Origin: Sperchopsis tessellata
Lineage: Eukaryota > Arthropoda > Insecta > Coleoptera > Hydrophilidae
Direction of reading: 5' to 3'
Assembly (NCBI GenBank): GCA_033557685.1
Contig: JAWQRN010000320.1
Span: forward strand, 1-31,499
Length of the DNA stretch: 31,499 nt
Position numbers and translations under genes: made by a program. The number at the start of each line of letters is the position of its first letter. Position 1 is the stretch's first letter. Under the pieces are notes generated by a model that searched no databases, was not told the DNA's origin, and saw only the letters and a program-made list of their open reading frames with translations. Positions 1 through 10,287 of the stretch are shown here, piece after piece.

Positions 1-500
1 TGAATAAAGTAGTCAATTTTATTTAGGCTAAACTGTTAAAATTTTAAAATTAAATGCGAGGAAATAAAGAGTTAGCATAAACAGCTTTTATTACACGCAT
101 AATAAAGTTAAGTTTGGTTAATCATTTTATATGATCTTGGCATCAAATGGATTAGGATCCACTTAATACATATTGTTTCCTCCTTGAAGATTCTAAGCAA
201 CTTTTGTAATTTGTAAAATAGTTCATTTATATCGATTCAATTAAATTATCGTTTATTGAGATCGTGTCACCTCGTTTTTCATTTTGGTATACGCTTTACC
301 TTCAGTCGTCAATGTGACAACTGGCGGCACGCGTATAGAAACATAATTGCTAAATATGAAGCTCATTACTGTTACAAAAAGTGTCCAGTAAGAACGCGCT
401 TTGAAATATAGATAGAATTTGTGCTTTCGAATAAATGTTTAACATTTTTTTTTACCAACAAAATCAGTGTGTACAGTGGCCACATGCCTTGTAAGTACGT
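1..500. other. AT-rich non-coding stretch
   Basis: No coding region, RNA gene or repeat recognised. The open frames here are short and resemble no family I know. The only notable texture is a slightly GC-richer patch near 300-340. Confidence 0.5.
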
Positions 501-537
501 CAACCTAACTTTTTTTAAATCGATATTGTTTTTGCGA

Positions 538-589
538 ATTAATTTTTATAAAATGCATTTGGGTGCAAATGCATTTTATAAAAATTAAA
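538..589. repeat. Perfect 23-bp inverted repeat (hairpin)
   Basis: Positions 539-561 and 566-588 are exact reverse complements separated by only four bases (GGTG at 562-565). The 20-base core arms are 541-560 and 567-586. Such a perfect arm in a region where everything else has decayed is unusual. It lies about 120 bp upstream of the recognisable piggyBac coding remnant and could be a sub-terminal palindrome of that element, a recent foldback, or a hairpin-RNA source. There is no evidence for transcription. Confidence 0.9.
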
Positions 590-710
590 AAACAGGTACA
601 AAACACTATTTGCTGCATTATACGATGTCTTAGATAATCTGAGGCAAGTCCTTTTTCACATGATGTATCTGGACAAACAACTTGTTGTCTGTAATTCAAC
701 AACAACTATG

Positions 711-1800
711 TTGAGAAAAAAGCTCGAAGTCATGCCTGAATGGGTAAATGATAATATTGATATTTCAATGGAAAAATTAGAAAATGTAAATAAATCTGGT
801 TGACTGTAGATTTATTTCAAACATTTTTTTAACAAGAAACTATACAACACATCGTTCACCAAACAAAACTGTACGCTAGCAAGAACTAGCTTTGATTTAA
901 CCGACAATGATGTATAAATATTTATAGGAATATTATTACAAAGCCGCTAACACAGTACACCAAGAGAACGTTTGTCTCCGCTCGTCACAAATGTTATATC
1001 AAGGCACAGCATTTAAAAAATAAAAATCATATACATTTAGCCGTTAATGGATATTTAATTAAAGAAGACGTGTTTCAACACAAATTGTCAAATGATGAAG
1101 TGATGTTCAAAAATTTCGGTTACCATGCTCCCGAGTAATTTATTAAAGAAAAACCCGTGCGTTTTGGCTTTAAAGATTGGAATCTATGTAGCTACTCAGG
1201 ATACTGCAATTTATTTGTGGCACTAAAAGCTACACTATAGATCAAAAATAAGTAAGGTTGCCACTTGGCTCAAAAGTTACAGTAGACTTCCTGCAATGTA
1301 TGTAACATCCCACGGATCATGCAATTTATTTTAACAACTACTTGACAAGTTATAGACTAATGAAGACTTTGGGAAAACTAGTGTATAACGATTTATTTAC
1401 TTTTTGTAAAGTGGATAGACAATATTATTGAGACAATCGCATCAAATTTAGGTTCTGTCTTTCCACCGATACTGTAAGCCATCTACAATTAAGCAGTCAC
1501 TACTTTTTGCAAAATATAATGATTATATGGGTGGTGTAGACTTACTAGACTAAGATGTAAACAATTACTGAATTACTGTGTTTAGAAAAAATGGTGGCCA
1601 TTATTTACTAACATGATGAATGTTGCTATAATCAATGGCTGGTAACGTCACAAGTCATTATTTGCGATGTCATGAGAAGTCAACAAGAAATATACCTTAT
1701 TGGTCAATTCCAAAGAGAATTCTAGCAAGTGAGGAAGGAAACTTTCCCAGAAGACCACATCGCCGACTATGTCATCACCAAATCTATAATATATCGATAA
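711..1800 (+). pseudogene. piggyBac transposase relic
   Basis: Decayed transposase of the piggyBac superfamily (DDE_Tnp_1_7 type), a nuclear cut-and-paste enzyme that normally inserts at TTAA. The ordered landmarks are all recognisable but spread over several frames. Around 803-880 there is VDLFQTFF followed by an IVHQTKLYA-like block. Near 895-940 there is DLTDNDV then FIGILL, the usual sequence ahead of the catalytic core. At about 1090-1180, NDEVMFKNFGYHAPE leads into EKPVRFGFKDWNLCS, the block holding the first acidic residue. Near 1325-1375 there is an NNYLTSYRLMKTLGKT-like block. Around 1518-1556, YNDYMGGVDLLD is the hallmark motif with the last catalytic Asp. At 1589-1645, KKWWPLFTNMMNVAI is the usual downstream block. 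Stops and frame changes throughout mean it cannot encode a protein. Terminal repeats and TTAA flanks were not located, so the true element ends are unknown. Confidence 0.8.
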
Positions 1801-1804
1801 ATGC

Positions 1805-3130
1805 ATTAAATGTTATTTATTTTCACAGATAAAAATTTAAAAGAATATATTTTATATTTAATGATTCAACCGATTCTAAATATGCAAACAACAATAAAAG
1901 TTAAAAAAAAAAATATGCCGTGGACCCAAATTGGTTAATACAAACGAGAAATAACAGAATCTTTTTTGTAATAATTAAGCGGTAATTGCAAATATGACGC
2001 ATGGGAGGCCGTTTGTTTTAGAAATATTTCTGTTACTCAATTGTTTTAGCTTTGTAAATGCATAAGTTATTTGTGATTAAATACAACTCTCCAGGGTCGT
2101 GACGCGCCGTTCATACGGGCAAAACGTGTAGCGCTTGGAGGCGCTAATGCTCCGAAGTTTAGAATTTTTTAAATAAACTATTAAAAGTTCATAATTTAAA
2201 AGTATTTGCTATACAACACATGCTCAATCACAAAATTTTAAATTTTCAAGTGACGACACCCAATTATTCTGTTGCCAATTTTTATAAGCTGCATTTGATT
2301 TCGGTAAGCACATTAACGACAACACTTTGGCTTCTGTTTCCAAGTTGCATCTTAAACCACCTTTAAAAGTATTATAACATCATTTGATTAAATAATAGTT
2401 AGCGTCAAGTCTGAAAACGGCACATTGGCATTTTCTGTCAATGCTTTTACTAATAAACGTAAAGTTACCGTAACCATTATGATATATTTTACAATACGAT
2501 AATACTACAATATCGCAATAAGTACTCAATGGCAGCAATAATCACCTGCACTGATTTTTTTTTAATTTCATTTTTAGAGGAAGAAAACTGACACCCAGTA
2601 CGTCACATTTGCAACTTTATTATTGCAAAAATGTTAGTCAATTTGCTATTTGTATAAATGATGTGATGTTTTCCTATACAAACCGTTGAGGAGATAAGAA
2701 CTTAATATTCATCATCTCCAAAGACTAAAATAAATAAGTGTAGTTAAATAGACCTCAAACTAGATATATGTTAATCTAATAAACATGTATATGTTCAAGA
2801 CAATTTTTCTTCATTTCTTTCAAATTAAATTAATTTATATGCAAATATTTGTTTTCGAGGAACGTTACTTATTATTTTTATGAATTCATTGTAATGTAAA
2901 ACTACTTTATGTGCTAATAATAAATGTTAAACATGCCCTCAAGAAATGTTTCCACCTGGATGTTTGTAAAAATTCATTGTTATGCATCAAAACGTATTAT
3001 GAGTTAATAATAATAATCTAAATACGTATAAAACATTTATGTTTTCATTGAAATAACTAGCAAGAAATATTTATAATTCATAGAATGGGGTTTCCATATA
3101 AAAATAAGATGCAAATATTACCTAAATTAC
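1805..3130. other. AT-rich non-coding stretch with a small GC-rich palindrome
   Basis: No gene recognised. The one compositional oddity is a GC-richer island around 2090-2155, containing a short palindrome with arms TAGCGC at 2129-2134 and GCGCTA at 2141-2146. The rest is A/T runs and simple sequence without a recognisable family. Confidence 0.5.
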
Positions 3131-3180
3131 TTTCAGAACCTCTGTGTAGTAAGGGGTCTTCCAATAATAACGCCTGATCT

Positions 3181-4284
3181 TTAACATTGAATAAAAAGAG
3201 TTATATGTGAGGTACGGCAAAAATCTTTATTGAGAATTGAAGTACATTCAATGTCATTATGTTCATCGTTCAAGTGACTTCCGCGGCTTCGTTTGCAGGA
3301 GTTGATCCAAGAGACCCAATTTGCGATGACTTTTCGGCATAAATCGGGCTGGATTTCAGCAATGGTTCGAATAATGTTGTTCTCCAGGTTATTAAGCGTT
3401 GCTGGCTTATTGGCATAAACTAGAGATTTAACGTAACACCAAAGAAAAATGTCTAAGGGCGTTAAATAGCACAATCTTGGTGGTCAATTGATGTCATCTC
3501 TTTTAGAAATAATGCGACCTGGAAACTTTTCCTTCGATACACTGTATCACCCGCTGTGTGGCACGTAGCGCCATCTTGCTGGAACCGCATGTCGTCTATG
3601 TCCATTTCGTCCAATTCCGGTAAAAAATAATGGTTATCATCTCTCGATACCTCTCGCCGTTGACAGTAACCGTTTTTCCACTCGTGTCTCGGAAGAAGTA
3701 CGGACAGATGCCGCCCGACCAAAATCTACACCAAAGAGTGAGTTTTCTTAGATGCAAAGGACGCTCCTGGAACTTTTATGGATTGGCATCGTCCCAGATC
3801 TGACAATTTTGCTTGTTTATGACGACATTAAGCCAAAAAATACGCTTCGTTGCTGAAGATGATGTATTCATCAAAATTTTGATCCGTTTACAACTGCTCT
3901 AGGATCCATTCAGCGAACGTCCGACGAGCGCCGTGGTCTTCTGGCTTTAGTTCTTGAGTCAATTGTATCTTGTATGGATAAACGCCCAACTCTTTCAGCA
4001 AAATTCGTCAAGTTAAAGTCGCGGAAAGGCCAACTTCTTGGGAAAGACGAAAATCTGAGAAGTTTCGGTTGTAGTAACAGCAGCAAAATTCTCGTTCGAT
4101 CGAACGTTTCCTCGAATTTTGCGATTATTCGTTGAATTGCTCTCTCGGTAGGACGGTTATGTCGACCATAAATTCCACGTAGCTCGCGGATGGTTTGGCG
4201 AACATAGGACAAATTTTGATAATAAATGTTTAAAATCGTATACTTTGCCACGATTAAATGGCAGCTATGACAGAGCACAAACAA
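3181..4284 (-). pseudogene. DDE transposase relic with N-terminal DUF4817-like helix-turn-helix (Tc1/mariner superfamily)
   Basis: Read on the minus strand, the N-terminal segment (about 4225-4100) carries the QTIRELRGIYGRHNRPTERA stretch followed by a KFEET block. That is the HTH/DUF4817-like region of a transposon family very common in insects. It is followed by a decayed linker, then IIFSNEAYFWLN at about 3865-3830, FLPELDEMDIDDMRFQQDGA and CHTA at about 3630-3555, and the C-terminal PLDIFLW, VYANKP, NNIIRTIAEI and SRGSH blocks down to about 3260. The order and spacing match the family. Frameshifts separate the blocks, for example near 3470. The first catalytic motif reads SNE instead of SDE: the codon at 3849-3851 is AAC, a one-base change from Asp. 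The FQQDG aspartate is kept. Terminal repeats were not confirmed, although the sequence around 3150-3175 may belong to the end of the element. The element is dead. Confidence 0.85.
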
Positions 4285-4299
4285 AGGGACAATACAAAA

Positions 4300-4590
4300 C
4301 TAATAAAGCTCGCCTCTATGTATCTAGCATGCTGTCAAATTTTTACCAATTATACTGAAGGAATAAAATTTTTAGATAGTAGGCATTGGAGGGATTATTT
4401 TCTTCTTGCTTGGTTAAAGCAAGTGTCGTTGTGATTGCGTGCCGGTAAAAACTACTATTTATGTGAGTGGCTAATGGTGATTTTATTACCTCTGCATTGT
4501 AAGAATTGCCTACAAGGGATATGACTACATGCTGATTTCTACCCTGTGCAATTTGCATGACCTCTTCCGACGATCGATGCAGTACCTTAT
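4300..4590. other. Unassigned stretch between two transposon relics
   Basis: A minus-strand open frame of 71 codons (4558-4343) is present but resembles no family I know. It may be the eroded end of either neighbour. Nothing else is recognised. Confidence 0.4.
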
Positions 4591-4599
4591 TGGTACTAT

Positions 4600-4990
4600 A
4601 TTACAAACCTAAAGGCAATTTCCTATCTTTATTCTGTCCAATGTTTCGTTCAGGATAATTGTCTTCTCGAGAGTGTACCATATACAGACAAATTCACCCA
4701 GAAACTGAGGAACCTTCTCAGCCTTAAAACTCATTTCATTCAGCCCAGAATAATTTGTTCTGTGCAATGTCCATGGAATCTGAAGCATGCGCCCACAGTG
4801 CATTTCGAAGACATCAATCTATGGCATTTACTTTCTCGAACCGTCCAAGTTAAAGCCGCGGAAAGCAATATCGTAAAGCATGTCTGAAAGAGCACGATAT
4901 TCATTTGTCGATGTATGTTCGATCTGCTCGGATTTTCGAGTTGGTTCATTATTGCTTTCATTTAAATTACTCAGCTTTAAATCTCTGGTT
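4600..4990 (-). pseudogene. LINE reverse transcriptase C-terminal relic (RTE-like)
   Basis: On the minus strand, near 4830-4740, the translation reads IDVFEMHCGRMLQIPWTLHR followed by TN. This closely fits the conserved region downstream of the RT domain in many arthropod RTE-like retroelements (pattern IExFEMWCYRRMLRIPW). It continues at 4740-4610 with a KAEKVPQFLG and LEKTI-like segment matching the following part of those proteins. The upstream segment (4990-4850) is open but less similar. Start, catalytic palm and 3' tail are missing, so this is a short degraded fragment. The similar block at 6600-6970 lies on the opposite strand. Which LINE clade it belongs to is uncertain. Confidence 0.55.
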
Positions 4991-5019
4991 AACAGTCGGC
5001 CATATTTTACCAAAGAATA

Positions 5020-5110
5020 TGTTTATATTCAGGTTTTCCGGGAGATAACCGTGTGTTGGCTGAAGATCCTGAAGATATTTACTGTGGCCGTGGAAGTCTA
5101 CATACTGAAT
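5020..5110 (-). repeat. Penelope-type end motif copy (minus)
   Basis: The reverse complement of about 5027-5062 reads CAACACACGGTTATCTCCCG followed by GAAAACCTGAA. This is the same motif found near 7345-7375, 12135-12165, 24385-24410 and 29125-29150, where it follows a GAAACGTCGG-like core. The core itself is not preserved in this copy. On the plus strand just downstream, about 5085-5105, is CCGTGGAAGTC, which also follows the motif at 29151 but in the opposite relative orientation, suggesting a rearranged junction. Confidence 0.55.
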
Positions 5111-6031
5111 TAAAGAATATGTTTGTTTAATGTTACTAAAGCACTGAAACACGATAAACCCAACACAAAACCGGAGTGACCCTAAGACATTGCCACCACT
5201 AAAGTGTTCCAGACAATATAAAGTTGGTATAATGGTTGTGCAACGACTAGCTTAAACTGGCGAAAACCCCTGTAGCAGTGGTCTAAAAACAAATCCAATC
5301 ACAAAAAAAAAACATTCAAATCATTTTAAATCATTGCTCCCAAAAAGAGGGTTCTAATATTTTTTATCTATTTATTATCTATAACAATGTTTTGTAATTT
5401 ATATCAAGTTCGTAGTCGCAACCAATGAGTTTCGTTAACTGTACCTGAGCACCATATAGTGAAAAACTAACCAGTGCTTTTGTCGTTATTATCAAATAGC
5501 TTAGCGTAATCCATTAAAGATATGAATATAGGCTTATAATATTCGCCTGAATTTTCAATTCCTGGATGGATGTATTGATTTTGCTAAGCATCTTCTCCAT
5601 ACTACACCCACGAAAGCATCTGTACTAACTTGTCGATTGCAGCAATTACCTTTGTACGTGTTTTCTTTTATTCAATAGATAGTATTTCAACTAATTTCCG
5701 TAATTTTATTTGTTTTGGCGATCTCCACTTCCTGATAGAATCTATTTCAGGTTACTTATACGTTTCGAGGGTCCTATTATCATTATATGCCACTAGACGT
5801 ATCACATGGTTTAGAACAAACAAGAAATAATATACCATGCTATATTTATCTGTAAAAAAAATGTTAAAGGTTAAAATTATTCTGAATTACATATTCTAAA
5901 ACTTTCATTTATATTCGTATTCAACATTAATTTTTTTTTAAATTGGACAACCTATAAGGAAAACATCTCCGGGTAAAAAGTTTATCAAACACCTTCCTTT
6001 TTATAAGAACCGTGAAGTGTATTACATAATG

Positions 6032-6068
<37 letters not shown>

Positions 6069-6600
6069 TTATTTACATTTTAAAATTTTGATGAAAAATA
6101 GAAGTTGATTTGATAGATAAACCTTCTGTATGATGATACTTTTTAGTTATTTATGATTCTTTTATCAGATGCAGAGGCATAATTCAATATAACGGATAAA
6201 TTTTGCAATAAATTTGTTCTAGTTACTGAAAATTATGTATTGAATTAGCATGAAGATGTTACTTAACATAACACAATCCATGTCGTTTAAATCAGATTTC
6301 TACTTTAATTTTGAATTGAACCCAAATATATATAATAAAATTATTTTTAGATATTGAACTAAGATTTTTTTTAAGTCAATTAACTTCCGTCAGTTTTAAT
6401 AATTCAAGTGAAGCACTGCCAATCATACGATTTCAGGAACAGCACTAAGAACTGTGTTTTTTTTTAATTAACTTATAATATCTTCGCTGATTAAAACGTT
6501 ATTGATTATTTTGGATCCAATTATTTGTATCTGTTAATGCATTTCTAGAAACACACAAATTAAACTTTTATTTATGGATTTTCCAAATAGTCATACAAGA
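5111..6600. other. AT-rich non-coding stretch
   Basis: No recognisable genes. The only simple element is the AT microsatellite listed separately. The open frame at 5630-5830 has no family resemblance and is probably chance. Confidence 0.5.
6035..6064. repeat. (AT)n microsatellite
   Basis: An uninterrupted run of about fifteen AT dinucleotides, followed by a TTTA-rich tract. Confidence 0.95.
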
Positions 6601-6609
6601 AATATTCAA

Positions 6610-6975
6610 AATTGCATAGAGCTTATCGAAATGTATTTATTTTCAAAATCAATACATCTATCAAGGAACAAGTATTTGGGCCAGCTCATATCGATAGATG
6701 GAGATATTTCTTTAGAGATAGCGTGAAGAACAAAGCTTGCATGGAGTACAACTGGACGTCTAAGAAACATATTTAAATAGCAGATGTCTTCGTGTTTTAA
6801 ATGCAGAGTTTCGATTAGTGACATTAATGGCCTCACATATATAGAAGCTATAAACAATGCAAAGAAGTATTGAGAGATACATGGTGGGTTTGAAAATGAA
6901 TGATAAAAGGCGCTGTGCATATATAAGAAGTCAGAGAAAGGTCAGGGATGTAATAGGGACAGTGAAGACTCAAAA
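6610..6975 (+). pseudogene. LINE reverse transcriptase C-terminal relic (RTE-like)
   Basis: The plus strand near 6672 translates YLGQLISIDGDIS, the typical YLGxxIS block after the RT palm. It is followed by an in-frame stop, then RTKLAWSTTGRLRNIF (about 6725-6775), matching the RIKLAW..FGKLR-type segment. After a frame change, MQRSIERYMVGLKMNDKRR continues with an IRSQRKVRDVI-like block (about 6858-6945), the usual QRxMERxMLGxxxxDxxR ending of these polyproteins. The catalytic palm and endonuclease are absent, as expected of a 5'-truncated LINE copy. At least two stops are visible. It is probably related to the minus-strand fragment at 4600-4990, since both retain only the C-terminal third of the RT protein. 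Confidence 0.75.
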
Positions 6976-7294
6976 GTAGAAAAGAGTAAATTTTTGAACA
7001 TTCAGTCTATCAGTTTTATGCAGCTTTCCTAATAGTAAATTTAAAATGATTTTATAGAAAAAAAGCTAAAAGTTAATTTTACAGTTTTTTTGTTTCGCAG
7101 TTTGTTAGAATCTAGCTATTATGGGGTAAAGTTAATAAAAAAAAATAAATTGAAAGCTATTGTAAATATGCTTTCTATGTTAGGATAATATCAAATAAAA
7201 CGCTAATAATTGAATAGAGCTTGTCGGCACCACATCTAGCACTTTTCAGAGCAACATGGTAATCTATAATTAGCAGTTTTAAGACCTACATGTC

Positions 7295-7385
7295 TTGATA
7301 ATAAGCTCTGCAACGGTGGAAGAAACGTCGGCAAAAACAAAAGTCAACACACGTTTATCTCCCGGAAAACTTGAACACAGAAATA
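7295..7385 (+). repeat. Penelope-type end motif copy
   Basis: Contains GAAACGTCGG at about 7323-7332, then TCAACACACG and ATCTCCCGGAAAAC at about 7343-7370. Upstream is CTTGATAAT (7293-7301), a sequence also present in the 12.1-kb copy. The order of core, ACACACGG and CCCGGAAA matches the ends seen at 12.1, 24.4 and 29.1 kb. Assignment to Penelope-like elements rests on the 24.4-kb copy, where the motif directly follows a GIY-YIG tail. Confidence 0.6.
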
Positions 7386-7429
7386 ACAACATTTCAAATT
7401 AAGAAATCGAATAGAACTTACTAGAAACT

Positions 7430-7975
7430 GATTTTGCAAAAAGGGCCTATTTTCTTGGATGGACTCGAACCATGTTCAATATAAATCCTGTTTTCTTGCA
7501 AATATACTTTTTACCGATGAGGGCACATTTTCAAAGCGGGCAATATTAACAAGCACAATTCCACACTACGGAAAATCTATAATCAACCTGAATGGATGCT
7601 GTGGAATAGTATGCTATTGAGGTACATTTTTTTCGATAGTAATATTACTGTCAAAATTTACTTTATACACCTCAGTACAATAAAGATGCCTTCCCAGGTC
7701 ATCTGACCTAAACCACAACAAATAATTTTTGGAAGCTTCATATCTACTTTCTTATAAATAGAATTCCATTTTTTCGCTTGCGAGCCATCATAACAAATTG
7801 TGAGTTTATAAAGGTTACAATTTTCGAGGGTTATTTAGTTTATAGAGATACTTCTAATACTTTACTACATAAAATGCCTTCTGCAGTAATTCGCCAGAAA
7901 TCTTATTAAATGCGTGGTGTGGTCTCTAAAAGAACGACTAACGTTGTGTCTGAAAGAAAATAGGCTACACTAAAT
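7430..7975 (+). pseudogene. DDE transposase relic (Tc1/mariner superfamily, HTH family)
   Basis: The clearest block is ILFTDEGTFSKRAIL at about 7504-7548, which fits the first catalytic motif (LFTDEATF..) of a large insect transposase family. It is preceded by an AKRAYFLGW-like segment near 7436-7462. It is followed in another frame by a HYGKS.INLN-like and a PEWMLWN-like block, where family members have HYW..ENPHW. Around 7697-7715 a SSDLNH-like remnant corresponds to the RSPDLTP motif. A basic segment near 7915-7965 could be the C-terminal tail. The region between is deleted or unrecognisable. The first Asp (codon 7516-7518) is retained, but the frame is broken repeatedly, so this is inactive. 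Confidence 0.6.
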
Positions 7976-7989
7976 ATCTCTTAATATAA

Positions 7990-9735
7990 TGCATAATTAA
8001 ATTTTCTAGTTTTTTAATTATTTTATTTTGTTTGTGTTTATCTACAATTTCATACTAAATTTAGTAATAAACTTTTGTTTTGCTTGATTAAAATATTGTT
8101 TTTTTTCGTAAATGAAAGCAAATACAGATTATTCAAAATTTTAAAATGAATCTAACAGTAAAACTCTAATGAAAGACTATAAAACATTTTACACAGTAAA
8201 ATTTACATTGAATTGATATTTAAGTATTGAGTTTTACTATGAATAAGTATACATAATATTGATACAGGAATATATGTTGGGCTTCGTCGTGTAATAGTAT
8301 ATAGTACGTATTAATAAAACGAGTTGAATGTTTAGAATCTTATCCAAGAATTGTGAATACCCTGTAGTGAAATTAAAAAGCCCAATTTAATAAAGTTATA
8401 AGATTTTCCATATCCATGTAAATTAATTTTTATTTATAAATGTGCCAATGTATTAGAAACTGTAAATTTTAGAATGCTGATAAAAGTCCATTTAAAGTTA
8501 ATACAGAAATAAAAAATGTATAAATATACTTAATTTAAAATAAGAGTTATATTTACTGAATTATACAGAACAGAAAACAACTTTTGTAATAAAACTGTTC
8601 TTATTCCTTGACTAGTATTAAAACAATTGAGGAAATAGGCACTAAGTGAAGACCTGTATTTATAAATTTATTTCATGTACAAACGCTTTACGGTGGCAAA
8701 TAAGCATATTAAAGAAGGTATTGCAATTATTAGCTTTTGCCACTCAATGATCGTTACATTAATTGAATATTTAATTTATAAGAAATTTGGCATTTGTTGC
8801 TACATTGGTTGTACATGAATGTATTATGTTAGAAATTTGATTAAATCCAATTTCACGAGAAGTTAATTTTAAATATAAAAATCAAACATCTCTCGGGAAA
8901 TACAGGAAAAGACGAAATTGCAGTGAACACCGTGTTTCTATCATTAGCACTGCTATGTTTGTAATTAGCTGCCCCAGAGGAACAAATGCTTTACCGTTAC
9001 TTTTCCATATATGATTTATTTTTGTTTTTAAATTAACTTCTAAATTTAGCAGACTTTACGCTACTTATAATTTTCTTCCAGTAGGGATAAACAAATTTAT
9101 CATAAGAATATACAGAAATTATTATAGTTGTCTGTTGTTCAAATGGAACATCACTAAACAAACTATATAACTAAATAATGCGGCTACCCATTAACCATCC
9201 TCTTACTTCTTGTCCGTGACCCAACATAAACCAACCAGTTGAAGGAATACAAGTAATGATGTTTCCAAAGAATAACTACAACTGCACTACCGACACCTCA
9301 ATCTTTACGATTCGCTTGATTCTGCTTCTATTTACTATGATAATTGAAAAGTTGCGGATGCGTTTCATGAACATCTGACCGTGAAATTAATTCAACCATC
9401 TCTATTACCTACTTCAGAAACCTCTGAGGCTTTGCCCGAGAAAAAGTTTAACCAGCAAAAAAGTTCATAATTTCCGTAACATCTTTACATTATGTAAAAT
9501 ATCTGCTAGATGGTAACAAACAGTTATGTAGTAATTCAGTTACTCGGCGTGTATTAATCGAAATAAAGGAAACGAAAATAAAAATACAGCGATAAATATT
9601 TTGTTATAAACATTGCAACAACTCCTGTTTACATTTAAATAAAATTTTTAAAATGTGCCCAGAATTAGTTTTAGTTACTTTGCAAATCAAAAAAAAAACA
9701 CCATTATTAGATTCTATATTAAAATTTAAAGCGTT
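7990..9735. other. AT-rich non-coding stretch
   Basis: Almost entirely A/T-rich with no open frame of interest. A segment near 8811-8852 resembles an arm of the foldback at 20.88-21.03 kb (see findings). Nothing else is recognised. Confidence 0.5.
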
Positions 9736-9750
9736 TCGGTGTGAAACACA

Positions 9751-9902
9751 CACCAATCATAGCCAAAAATTCCACATCACGAAGAAAGGTTCTAGATGTC
9801 CTCGATCCTCACGATGAAACGTGAGGACAAATGATGTACGTTGTGTAATTTAAGTTATTTCTTCTTGTGATGCGGAACGTTTGGCTGTGAATATGGTGTC
9901 AG
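9751..9902. repeat. Foldback (nested inverted repeat)
   Basis: The outer arms are about 9751-9787 and 9858-9900. AGCCAAAAATTCCACATCAC (9761-9780) pairs imperfectly with the reverse complement of the segment containing GTGATGCGGAACGTTTGGCT (9866-9885 region). In the middle is an inner hairpin, CCTCACG (9807-9813) and CGTGAGG (9820-9826), with loop ATGAAA. It is followed by an AATAAA-like site near 9909. It could be a small MITE-like foldback or part of a decayed LTR; the sequence does not decide. Confidence 0.7.
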
Positions 9903-9964
9903 TCTTTAATAAACAATTTAATAACTTTTGTGTGAGTTTCTTGGACTCCAATCAGATATGCGAA

Positions 9965-10280
9965 TTGCACAAGGCGGCCCAAATAAGCCGGCCTCAAATG
10001 AAGTTATAGTCATAGTCATATTTTTCTACAAGCTCCACGTTATGTACTAGTTTGCCACCGGTGCCGATTATTTTTCTGGTTAAATTTAAATTAAATAATT
10101 AATTAATAGTTACGATTCAAAAAACTCCCATTACAGCTTCAGGAAAATAAGTGAAGTTACGGAAAAGAGACATAACTGTATAAAATATACGAAATGAGTT
10201 TGAGGGGTTTAAATTCCCATTCATAATGGAAAGAAGATTCTTCAAGATTCAATGCAATAATTAATTTGCTCTATCTGACG
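9965..10280. other. Non-coding flank of the mariner copy
   Basis: AT-rich DNA with no gene or family recognised up to the TA that flanks the mariner element. Confidence 0.5.
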
Positions 10281-10287
10281 TATTATA

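Noticed and set aside
2095..2155. GC island with TAGCGC/GCGCTA palindrome as a regulatory site
   Set aside because: Arms of six bases only, no gene nearby and no recognised motif.
4011..4866. Shared phrase AAGTTAAAG.CGCGGAAAG at about 4011 and 4847
   Set aside because: A ~20-base similarity without extension on either side; one lies within a transposase and the other within a LINE, so probably coincidence.
9900..9970. LTR end with AATAAA and a TTGGACTCC primer-binding site
   Set aside because: No second LTR copy, no gag/pol trace and no convincing tRNA match that can be checked by eye.
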